A DNA stretch of 64,000 bases from Macrococcoides caseolyticum (GTDB lineage Bacteria > Bacillota > Bacilli > Staphylococcales > Staphylococcaceae), in NCBI RefSeq assembly GCF_021366795.1, contig NZ_JAHCPS010000002.1, forward strand, positions 1 to 64,000, given 5' to 3'. The position numbers and the translations under genes are program-made. Numbering within the stretch: position 1 is the first letter of the stretch; each line of letters starts with the position of its first letter. Below are positions 1 to 6,182 of this stretch, in pieces. The notes under the pieces are model-generated. The model had not been told where the DNA came from, did not search any database, and worked only from the letters and a program-made list of their open reading frames with translations.

Positions 1-47
1 CCAATCGAAGATTGAGTTAAGACATGATTATATATTTTAAAAAAGAA

Positions 48-95
48 AAAATGTAGGAAAAACAGCATTTTCATTTCGCCATTTTCCTACATTTT
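48..95 (-). terminator. Rho-independent terminator of the 146-aa gene
   Basis: A 14-bp perfect inverted repeat has arms at 48-61 and 82-95 (minus strand AAAATGTAGGAAAA and its complement). It is followed in the minus direction by a T-rich tract. The stop codon of the upstream gene lies inside the promoter-proximal arm. Confidence 0.8.
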
Positions 96-527
96 ATAAC
101 CGCCATTTACAAATGTAGTGTTTTCATGAACCACATTAATTTGAGGGTATTTTTGATATAGTATTTCTTTATAATATTTTTCAATATATTTATCTTTATA
201 TTCATTTATCTGATATTCAATGTTACCATCTGAATCTGGATTAAATTTAAAATTAGACATATCAATATCAAGAAACTCAAAAAGTTGTGTCGATCCTTTT
301 TCAACTACCAAATGATGTGCCAACCCCTCAATATCAGCAATTAATTCTTCATTACTGAACAAACTATCTTTTGGGATATCTGTAATTGTTAAAATATAAA
401 TTTCATTTGCTTCAAATATAAAAACTTCTAAAAATGTATTCTTATATTCTGTACCTTCAAATACATTACCAGGATACATATACCATCGTTCTAAATTAGC
501 AAGTCTTAAATTTCTTGTAAGAGTCAT
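87..527 (-). CDS. hypothetical protein, 146 aa
   Basis: I do not recognise this protein. It is acidic, soluble-looking and about 146 residues, with no signal peptide or membrane segment. The N-terminal half is rich in beta-type stretches (for example IYILTITDIP near residues 43-52) and the C-terminal half contains a charged Tyr/Lys-rich helix (EYKDKYIEKYYKEI near 108-121). The start ATG at 527 has only a distant purine-rich GAGG, about 13 bases upstream, so expression may be weak or the start may differ. A strong terminator follows the gene. It lies about 130 bp downstream of a nucleoside phosphorylase-like gene on the same strand. The intervening bases show no convincing promoter, so the two could be co-transcribed. 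Confidence 0.6.
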   Translation of the reverse strand: MTLTRNLRLANLERWYMYPGNVFEGTEYKNTFLEVFIFEANEIYILTITDIPKDSLFSNEELIADIEGLAHHLVVEKGSTQLFEFLDIDMSNFKFNPDSDGNIEYQINEYKDKYIEKYYKEILYQKYPQINVVHENTTFVNGGYKM

Positions 528-660
528 AATATTCTATCTACCTCATCTGATTAATCTTCACTTTGTTAGTCTTTCTTTTTGACTTTCATTTTATATCCAT
601 TTTAATTCTCCAATATATTTAATGATTAGTTTACCAATTATCTACTATCATTAATTCTAT

Positions 661-1410
661 CTATATGCTCTTTGCTATCTCCAAACCTATAAAGAATTTA
701 TCCATATTATGATTAGCATCACTTAAGCCGTCAACCTCGTATTCATTTTCTGCAAGTACATCACCCGTTACCAAAAAGTTATAAAGTTCAAACCCATGGA
801 AGTCACTAACAGCTTGAACACCTGCAAGTTCCATTTCGACTGCAATACAACCATCGTTTTTGCGCATTTCAACATTATTTTTAGTTTCTCTCATCATAGC
901 ATCAGTTGTCCATACCTTACCTTGCACATAGGGTAATTCTAATTTATCAAATATATCAGCAACTTTATTACTGTTATTAATTTCAATATAATCATTTGCT
1001 TTTGCATAATGATAAGACATACCTTCATCTCGATAACTTTCCGTTGGAATCACAAATTTATTATTAGTCTTTTCTTTATCTAAACTACCTGCTGAACCTG
1101 ACATTATAAACCGAGTAGCACCAGTTAACCAGTTAGCTTCTATACAAAATTGAGCCGCTAGTGTTGATCCAATACCACTTAAATAAAATCCAATATCTTT
1201 GTTTTCATGAATAAATTTATATATTGGATAACTACCGTTACAAGCATGGATCTCTGCAATTTTTTCACATTTATATATATCAAAAATATTGTCATAAATA
1301 TTTTTCGATAAAATAATCATACACACATCTAAAATCTTTTTCTGCTCCCCATAAAAACTTTTCAAAGTAACAATCGGTTCCGAATTATTATCGAAAGCAT
1401 CTATTATCAT
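661..1410 (-). CDS. nucleoside phosphorylase / nucleosidase-superfamily protein
   Basis: The 249-aa protein has the layout of the PNP/UDP phosphorylase superfamily, which cleaves the N-glycosidic bond of nucleosides. Visible signatures are a glycine-rich phosphate-site-like segment (LSGIGSTLAAQ, residues 77-87), MSGSAGSLD (near 103-111) and the C-terminal VEMELAGVQAV (about residues 192-202), where the Glu-Met-Glu pair normally binds the ribose hydroxyls. TGDVLAENEY follows, in the region that usually supplies the base-contacting acid. The N-terminal 25 residues match no motif I know. The start has a good ribosome site (GAGGTG, 7 bases upstream). The substrate cannot be read from the sequence: uridine phosphorylase-like and MTA/SAH-nucleosidase-like activities are both possible. 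It sits in the accessory end of the window. Confidence 0.75.
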   Translation of the reverse strand: MIIDAFDNNSEPIVTLKSFYGEQKKILDVCMIILSKNIYDNIFDIYKCEKIAEIHACNGSYPIYKFIHENKDIGFYLSGIGSTLAAQFCIEANWLTGATRFIMSGSAGSLDKEKTNNKFVIPTESYRDEGMSYHYAKANDYIEINNSNKVADIFDKLELPYVQGKVWTTDAMMRETKNNVEMRKNDGCIAVEMELAGVQAVSDFHGFELYNFLVTGDVLAENEYEVDGLSDANHNMDKFFIGLEIAKSI

Positions 1411-1504
1411 AAAATCACCTCATATTTTTTCAAAAGTATAGCAATATTCCTTAATAATAAAAATAGACAAATTTATGATTTTGCCCACAATTCAGCTTTA
1501 AATA

Positions 1505-1573
1505 AATGTAAAATACTTTTGACATTTATGGAATGACTTGCTATATTATAAATGTAAAAAAGATTTGACATTT
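1505..1573 (+). promoter_or_regulatory. two near-palindromic repeats flanking the promoter (candidate operators)
   Basis: Two copies of one imperfect dyad lie at 1505-1528 and 1551-1573. Each begins AAATGTAAAA and ends TTTGACATTT (TTTTGACATTT in the first). The ends are inverted repeats of each other apart from one missing C. The first copy covers the -35 box and the second lies just downstream of the -10 box. This arrangement is typical of operators for a dimeric HTH repressor; the obvious candidate is the protein encoded at 2248-2433. Binding is inferred. Confidence 0.6.
1520..1548 (+). promoter_or_regulatory. SigA promoter of the membrane-protein/HTH unit
   Basis: The -35 TTGACA (1520-1525) and -10 TATATT (1543-1548) are separated by exactly 17 bp. 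A GGAGG ribosome site follows before the ATG at 1587. Confidence 0.8.
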
Positions 1574-1586
1574 GGAGGCTTGATTT

Positions 1587-1898
1587 ATGATTATTCAACT
1601 AAGTTTTGCATTTTTGTTAACAGTCATTGCTCTTATGTTTATCGTTAAATTTTTAAATTTTGGACCTGATCAAAGCGAATATGATGAAAGAACTCAAAAA
1701 ATAGGAAATGAAGTATTTACAACAACTTTAACCTATCTTATTGTTTTCTGGATATTCTCTTTAATTATGAAAACAATAGATTTTAAAAATATTAGTTTTG
1801 ATTATTTAAATGAATATCCAGAATTAATTAATTTAGCATTGGCTACTATTTTAATTATTTTCAATTACATTCGAATCAACAAAAAATATAGTGTATAA
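1587..1898 (+). CDS. small membrane protein with DER motif (DUF2178-like), copy 1
   Basis: This 103-aa protein has an N-terminal membrane helix (residues 1-23), a short cytoplasmic-type loop with YDERTQKIGNEVF (about 32-44), and two further hydrophobic segments (47-62 and 78-94). The DER-x-I loop followed by a helix pair resembles DUF2178-type membrane proteins, which are often encoded next to small HTH regulators; that family name is from memory and not checked. The same DER loop recurs in the next gene. A GGAGG ribosome site precedes the ATG. The stop lies 13 bp before the next start, so the genes are translated as an operon. Function is unknown. A membrane partner or target controlled by the co-encoded repressor is the simplest reading. 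Confidence 0.7.
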   Translation: MIIQLSFAFLLTVIALMFIVKFLNFGPDQSEYDERTQKIGNEVFTTTLTYLIVFWIFSLIMKTIDFKNISFDYLNEYPELINLALATILIIFNYIRINKKYSV

Positions 1899-1911
1899 AG
1901 GAGAAATCATT

Positions 1912-2241
1912 ATGAAAGTACTTGGTTTTATATGTATATTTTTATTTGCTGGTCTATGGGGATTTGTGATTAAAAAAGTTTTACCTAAAGATATGATTGA
2001 GGGTAACAATAACAAAATTGATGAAAGATCATCTAGAATATTATTAGAAGTTTTTTCTAATACTTTAGTATGGGTAGTATACGCATTATTAATTAGCATC
2101 ATATTAAAATTATTTAAACTGGGAAATCCAGATAAAGTTATCCTACCTGAATTTCCTGAAGTATCTTACTTGCTTATTATTATAGTTATATTTTTCATGA
2201 GTTTGTTTTATACTAAGAATAAGTATAGTGCAAAAGGTTGA
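1912..2241 (+). CDS. small membrane protein with DER motif (DUF2178-like), copy 2
   Basis: The 109-aa protein is a divergent paralogue of its upstream neighbour. It has an N-terminal hydrophobic helix (residues 3-21), a loop with KIDERSSRILLEVF (about 36-49), then two membrane segments (52-70 and 83-101). I chose the ATG at 1912 because AAAGGAG lies 8 bases upstream; a GTG at 1891 would overlap the previous gene and lacks a ribosome site. The stop is 6 bp before the TTG start of the HTH gene. The spacing from DER to the following helix is the same in both paralogues, so the motif is probably functional. No activity can be assigned. Confidence 0.7.
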   Translation: MKVLGFICIFLFAGLWGFVIKKVLPKDMIEGNNNKIDERSSRILLEVFSNTLVWVVYALLISIILKLFKLGNPDKVILPEFPEVSYLLIIIVIFFMSLFYTKNKYSAKG

Positions 2242-2247
2242 TGCTTA

Positions 2248-2433
2248 TTGAAGAATAAAATAAGAGAATTAAGAAAAGAAATGGGTATGTCTCAAGCTGA
2301 GTTGAGCGAGAAAACTAATGTTTCGAGGCAAACGATTAATGCCATAGAAAATGATAAATATGACCCTACGCTATCTCTCGCATTTAAATTAGCTAAGTGT
2401 TTAAATGTCACGGTTGATGAGTTATTTTCATAA
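2248..2433 (+). CDS. small XRE/HTH_3 family transcriptional regulator
   Basis: The 61-aa protein is essentially one Cro/CI-type helix-turn-helix. The scaffold is KIRELRKEMGMSQAELSEKT (residues 4-23), then NVSRQTINAIEN as the turn and recognition helix, then DPTLSLAFKLAKCLNVTVDELF. This layout is standard for YozG-like autorepressors that accompany small membrane proteins. The start is TTG at 2248, with AAAAGG 10 bases upstream; the nearer ATG at 2241 runs straight into a stop. It is the last gene of the unit driven by the promoter at 1520. The likely operators are the paired repeats at 1505-1573, which would make it an autorepressor (inference). A strong terminator follows directly. Confidence 0.9.
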   Translation: MKNKIRELRKEMGMSQAELSEKTNVSRQTINAIENDKYDPTLSLAFKLAKCLNVTVDELFS

Positions 2434-2462
2434 AAACGGAAATATAATTATATTTCCGTTTT
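2433..2462. terminator. bidirectional terminator between HTH gene and grpB pseudogene
   Basis: 14-bp arms at 2433-2446 and 2449-2462 (AAAACGGAAATATA and its complement), with A/T tracts on both sides. It serves the HTH operon on plus and the broken grpB gene on minus, whose ancestral stop codon (2461-2463) overlaps the hairpin. Confidence 0.85.
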
Positions 2463-2970
2463 ATTTTGATCTAAAATAACTTATAGTTCTCTTCTCCAAT
2501 GCTACAACATAATCGCGTTTAGCATTTCTATATTCAGGTGTTTCATCATATGATTGGGTAAGTTTAGTCTTTAAATCACTGTAGGCCTATACTTCCTCTG
2601 GATGTTCAAGTAAATAATCTCGAACAGCTAAATGTCGATAGATTTCAGGATGACCTTCTTGATAGATATGTATATGATGCGTTCTATCATCTCCACCTTT
2701 TCTTAACAATCTTCTACCTGGAATTCCCCATTCTCCGGCCACATCGTATCCTGCTTCTCCAAATTTTGAATTATAACTATCAATTTGATTTATGTCTTTA
2801 ACCAATACCATCATATCTATTACAGGTTTTGCTTTCATCCCGGGAACAGCAGTACTACCAAAATGTTCAAATCTTACAATTTCATCAGGAATCATATCAG
2901 AAATTAATAGACATTCATTTTCGAAACTATCTCTCCACTTAGGATCATAATCAGATAATCTTACTTTCAT
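2461..2970 (-). pseudogene. GrpB-family (UPF0157) nucleotidyltransferase-fold protein, interrupted by an amber codon
   Basis: The first 127 residues are a typical GrpB/UPF0157 protein: EHFGSTAVPGMKAKPVIDMM (residues 35-54) is the nucleotidyltransferase-like core, and IYRHLAVRDYLLEHPEE leads towards the C-terminal helix. A TAG follows at 2587-2589. Beyond it the same frame continues without a stop for 41 codons (AYSDLKTKL, then YRNAKRDYVVALE) to a TAA at 2461-2463. That gives 169 residues, close to the family's usual length of about 170. At this position the family usually continues HPEEAQAYSDLK, so a CAG to TAG change is the simplest explanation. The ribosome site is excellent (AAAAGGAGG). 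The truncated product lacks the C-terminal helices. Sequencing error or amber suppression are the alternatives. Confidence 0.85.
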
Positions 2971-3035
2971 TTTTAATACCTCCTTTTAATATTTAATTAA
3001 TAATTTCTCTCTTCAATCCTGTATTTGTAAAGAAA

Positions 3036-3058
3036 AGCACCTACAAGTTGTAGGTGCT
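3036..3058 (-). terminator. terminator of leucine dehydrogenase
   Basis: 11-bp arms (AGCACCTACAA and complement) at 3036-3046 and 3048-3058, followed on the minus strand by a T-rich run. It lies just after the stop codon at 3066. Confidence 0.8.
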
Positions 3059-3065
3059 GATGATA

Positions 3066-4166
3066 TTACCCTCTTCGTCTAGAAATCAAAGAATGTTCAT
3101 TTAAACTAAATGTACTACGTACACGCATCATCTGGTCAATTCGTTCTTCAGCTAAACGTTCTGCTGCTAAAGCTGTAGAAATGTTATCACGTTTTGCGAT
3201 TTCAAATACTTTATCCATCTGGTCATAGATTTCATTTACTTTTTTCGTAGCACGGTCTTGATTATACCCGTTTAACTCATCAGCTACATTAATAACACCG
3301 CCAGAGTTCGCAACAAAGTCAGGCGCATAAATAATACCTCTTTCCTGTAACATCGCTGCATGTTTCTCCATATCTTTTAACTGGTTATTCGAAGATCCGC
3401 ATACTGCTTTAACTTTTAATTGCGGGATTGTTTCATCATTAAGGATTGCACCTAACGCACATGGTGCAAAGATATCCGCTTCAACTGAATATATTTCATC
3501 AGGCTTCACTGCTATTGCACCAAAGTCATTTACCGCTCTATCAATTGATTCCTGGAAGATATCCGTAACGATAAGTTTCGCACCTTCTTCATGTAAATAC
3601 TTACATAATGTATAAGACACATTCCCTACCCCTTGAACTGAAACCGTCTTACCTGCTAAACTATCATCTCCAAATGCTTCTTTCGCTGTACGTTTCATCG
3701 CACGGTATACCCCTAATGCTGTCATTGGACTTGGGTTACCACTTGATCCGTAACTTTCAGAAAGGCCTACAACAAAGTCTGTTTCTTCATGAATCGTATC
3801 CATATCTGTTACTGTTGTACCAACGTCTTCAGCTGTAATATAACGGCCATTTAAACTTTGAATATATCTGCCTAAAGCTCTAAATAATGCTTCTGATTTA
3901 TCTTTTTTAGGATCACCAATCACTACAGTCTTCGCACCGCCTAAGTTTAACCCTGCTGCTGCATTTTTATATGTCATGCCACGTGCTAACCTTAGTGCAT
4001 CCTCTATCGCAGCTTCTTCTGATTCATATGGCCACATTCTGCAACCACCAAGTGCCGGTCCAAGTGTTGAGTCATGTATCGCAATAATCGCTTTCAATCC
4101 ACTCGTTTTATCCTGGCAGAATACGACCTGCTCGTAATCATATTGTTCTAATGTTTCAAAAATCAT
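3066..4166 (-). CDS. bcd: leucine (branched-chain amino acid) dehydrogenase
   Basis: This NAD-dependent enzyme reversibly deaminates Leu, Ile and Val to branched-chain 2-oxo acids. The 366-aa protein matches the Glu/Leu/Phe/Val dehydrogenase family in length and motifs: [10 protein letters not shown] (residues 37-46), [14 protein letters not shown] carrying the catalytic Lys, and the Rossmann loop [11 protein letters not shown]. The usual Leu-DH GGGK is GGAK here. I start it at the ATG at 4166, because GGGG lies 4-8 bases upstream and family members begin MxIFExLEKYDYEQ; the longer reading adds only six residues. In Bacillus the neighbours would be the bkd genes for oxo-acid dehydrogenase, but none are present here. 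A cre-like site lies about 170 bp upstream. Confidence 0.92.
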   Translation of the reverse strand: MIFETLEQYDYEQVVFCQDKTSGLKAIIAIHDSTLGPALGGCRMWPYESEEAAIEDALRLARGMTYKNAAAGLNLGGAKTVVIGDPKKDKSEALFRALGRYIQSLNGRYITAEDVGTTVTDMDTIHEETDFVVGLSESYGSSGNPSPMTALGVYRAMKRTAKEAFGDDSLAGKTVSVQGVGNVSYTLCKYLHEEGAKLIVTDIFQESIDRAVNDFGAIAVKPDEIYSVEADIFAPCALGAILNDETIPQLKVKAVCGSSNNQLKDMEKHAAMLQERGIIYAPDFVANSGGVINVADELNGYNQDRATKKVNEIYDQMDKVFEIAKRDNISTALAAERLAEERIDQMMRVRSTFSLNEHSLISRRRG

Positions 4167-4337
4167 TTTATTTCCCCTTTTCATAAAATAATTATAAGTT
4201 TAACATCTTCTATTTTACCTTAACTATTATGTTTATAAAACAATTATTTTTATACATTTGTATTTTTAAGGTGGATTTATTTCGATTTCCGATGTTTCGC
4301 TTTCTTTTTTCAGCATATTTATTGACACTTTAAAGAA

Positions 4338-4351
4338 TTAAAGCGCTTTCA
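4338..4351. promoter_or_regulatory. cre-like site (CcpA) between bcd and the DUF2627 gene
   Basis: TTAAAGCGCTTTCA differs from the strong cre form TGAAAGCGCTTTCA at one position. It lies in the 317-bp divergent region, about 170 bp upstream of bcd and 145 bp upstream of the DUF2627 gene, so its target is uncertain. The rest of this intergenic region is AT-rich and shows no other clear element apart from the promoter near 4459. Confidence 0.6.
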
Positions 4352-4455
4352 ACTTTTGTGTTTTGTTCTTTTAATCATTGCGATAACCTGAATCTAAAAT
4401 GTCATTTATTATATTCATATAACAAATGATTTGTATTATATTTTCTTTAGTATTC

Positions 4456-4464
4456 TGTTATAAT
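4456..4464 (+). promoter_or_regulatory. extended -10 promoter for the DUF2627 gene
   Basis: TGTTATAAT (TGn-TATAAT) at 4456-4464 is an extended -10 element with no clear -35. The GGTAGGTGAT ribosome site lies directly downstream at 4471-4480. Confidence 0.6.
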
Positions 4465-4483
4465 GCTAATGGTAGGTGATATT

Positions 4484-4726
4484 ATGAAAAAAATTATTGC
4501 ATTAATGGTCCTGGTGATTCCTATTTATTTTGCTGGACTAGGCATTAAATGGATGCGCGACGCTGTATTTGGCATCTTGGTGCCAGAACTTCATTTTATA
4601 TGGTTACAATTTTTAATTGGCTTTATATTAATGACTTTGGGGGTAAGTTTCGTCGGTGGTTATATCCTCCATATTGAAAAGAAAAATAAACGTGCACAGG
4701 AAAAATTCTATAGAAAAAATAAGTAA
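4484..4726 (+). CDS. DUF2627 family membrane protein (YqzF-like)
   Basis: The 80-aa protein has two hydrophobic helices (about residues 2-20 and 40-62) and a basic C-terminal tail (KKNKRAQEKFYRKNK). It matches DUF2627 (Bacillus YqzF) in length, and the segment KWMRDAVFG between the helices is characteristic. YqzF lies next to the phosphodiesterase gene yqiK in Bacillus, as here. I start it at the ATG at 4484, with GGTAGGTGAT just upstream, rather than at 4463, which has no ribosome site. Function is unknown. Confidence 0.85.
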   Translation: MKKIIALMVLVIPIYFAGLGIKWMRDAVFGILVPELHFIWLQFLIGFILMTLGVSFVGGYILHIEKKNKRAQEKFYRKNK

Positions 4727-4757
4727 CAGTCTGTTAATCAGTCTGCTACTTATTTTT
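4714..4757. terminator. bidirectional terminator
   Basis: The arms AAAAAATAAGTA-CAG and CTG-TACTTATTTTTT lie between two convergent genes and overlap the 3' ends of both. There are A/T runs on each side. Confidence 0.75.
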
Positions 4758-5483
4758 TTTATGATTATATTCTTTTTTTAATCGAACGGCACGTTCAACT
4801 TCATCTGTTATGATCGCATCCACTTCTTGATTTAACCAATATTGTATCTCTTTTGCTTTATTCACTGTATAGACACGCGCTGGTAATTGATATTTTGATA
4901 ATATACCACTAAATAAATCATTCATAGAGCGTTTACTTTTAGGATGAACAGAATTAATACCATGTGATTCCATATACATCCAGGGCTCACCTAAAGATTT
5001 ATCTGTAAGCAATGCCGTATGATAGGTCGGGTTAATTTGTTCAATATCGTATAAAGATTGGAGTTGAAAACTAGAAATTATAATACGCTCTTTCATATCA
5101 TAACCTTCCAATAATTCAATAAGCTTAGCTTCGAGCTTACCATCTGTGATGCCTTTAACCTCGATATTAAGTGTCAATTCCGTGTTACAAATCCAGTCCA
5201 TTACCTCATTTAATGTAGGTACTTGCTCATCAGTGACTTTAAAGCGCCCATGTTTAATTCTAGCGTCTTTGATTTCACTTAATGTTAAGGCATTCACTTT
5301 ACCTGATTGATTCGTTGTTCGATTGAGGGTTGGATCATGAATCACAATGATTTCTTTATCTTTAGATAAATGAATGTCTAGTTCAATCCCTTCTGCACCA
5401 TACTCCAGGGCTTTTTTAAAGCTTAACATTGTGTTTTCAGGGTATCGTGCAGCATATCCTCGATGACCGATAATTTTAGTCAT
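4746..5483 (-). CDS. glycerophosphodiester phosphodiesterase (YqiK/GlpQ family)
   Basis: This GDPD-fold enzyme hydrolyses glycerophosphodiesters to glycerol 3-phosphate and an alcohol. The 245-aa protein opens with IGHRGYAARYPENT (residues 5-18, the catalytic His-Arg and Glu-Asn-Thr), then ELDIHLSKD with the metal-binding Glu/Asp pair, and VIHDPTLNRTTN with the second catalytic His (about residue 49). There is no signal peptide, so a cytoplasmic location is expected, unlike secreted GlpQ. It overlaps the 3' end of the spo0A-like gene by 8 bp and is translationally coupled to it. The position matches Bacillus yqiK downstream of spo0A. Confidence 0.92.
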   Translation of the reverse strand: MTKIIGHRGYAARYPENTMLSFKKALEYGAEGIELDIHLSKDKEIIVIHDPTLNRTTNQSGKVNALTLSEIKDARIKHGRFKVTDEQVPTLNEVMDWICNTELTLNIEVKGITDGKLEAKLIELLEGYDMKERIIISSFQLQSLYDIEQINPTYHTALLTDKSLGEPWMYMESHGINSVHPKSKRSMNDLFSGILSKYQLPARVYTVNKAKEIQYWLNQEVDAIITDEVERAVRLKKEYNHKKNK

Positions 5484-6168
5484 GTTTTTCCTCCAGCAAA
5501 AATTTTAATAATTCACCGCTTGTAGGACGATTAATCTTACCTCGTTTCTGAAATTGTTCTTTTAATCCATTGTCCCATGCTCTTTCTATCGCATGACGAA
5601 TCGATCGCTCAACATTTGCATCTCTGATATCATTTTTTTCAGCGATTTTTGGATACAAATCAATCGTCAAATGAATTTTATTATTATGATGCGTTTCATT
5701 TCGTACTTCAAGTATTTCAAGTGCATCCTGAATATACTTCGTTCCTTTATGTTTCATTTTAAAGCCAAGTTGCACTAAGCGATTAATAGTCATTTCTTGT
5801 GTATCGATTCCACAAATTTGATTAATACGGTTAACAAAATTATCGAAATTAATAGGTTTTAATATGAAGTAATCGGCACCTGAGTTCATAGCTTCAGATA
5901 AAACTGAATCTTTACCAAAAGCACTTAGACATATGATTTTGTATGAATGACTTTTAGGAATATGTTCTTTTAACAATGTAATACCATCTATATGAGGTAG
6001 AATTAAATCCAGTAATAATAAATCGAATTGAACTTCCTCAATCATTTTAAGCGCATCTATTCCGCTATGACACATACCAATCACTTGCATATTATGCTGT
6101 TCCAGGTGTTTTTTTATTGAGACTGCAAGTTCTCGTGAGTCTTCAATGATTGCTACTTTTAGTGCCAT
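5476..6168 (-). CDS. spo0A: Spo0A-family response regulator
   Basis: The 230-aa protein has a receiver domain (residues 1-118) and a Spo0A-type C-terminal DNA-binding domain (about 126-228). The receiver has the acidic pair E9-D10, the phospho-acceptor D54 (LLLLDLILPHIDG), S82 and K104. The C-terminal domain contains LYPKIAEKND then ANVERSIRHAIERAW (174-188), which is the Spo0A recognition helix; the family form is SRVERAIRHAIEVAW. Glu-Arg and Arg-His are kept, while Ser-Arg becomes Ala-Asn. The extreme C-terminus is shorter than in Bacillus. It starts 14 bp after recN with a GGATGA ribosome site and overlaps the phosphodiesterase gene. Position matches Bacillus recN-spoIVB-spo0A, with spoIVB missing. 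Sporulation is not expected in this lineage, so the regulon is unknown. Confidence 0.9.
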   Translation of the reverse strand: MALKVAIIEDSRELAVSIKKHLEQHNMQVIGMCHSGIDALKMIEEVQFDLLLLDLILPHIDGITLLKEHIPKSHSYKIICLSAFGKDSVLSEAMNSGADYFILKPINFDNFVNRINQICGIDTQEMTINRLVQLGFKMKHKGTKYIQDALEILEVRNETHHNNKIHLTIDLYPKIAEKNDIRDANVERSIRHAIERAWDNGLKEQFQKRGKINRPTSGELLKFLLEEKHD

Positions 6169-6182
6169 GTTACGTCATCCTT

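Noticed and set aside
595-640. Short reading frames (4 and 7 codons) with GGAG just upstream of the 146-aa gene on the minus strand
   Set aside because: Too short to support as genes. They could be decay remnants or a leader peptide, but nothing distinguishes them from chance.
5476-6168. Ordinary OmpR- or NarL-type response regulator in place of Spo0A
   Set aside because: The C-terminal domain has the VERSIRHAIERAW helix and no winged-helix OmpR or LuxR motif, and the gene position matches spo0A.
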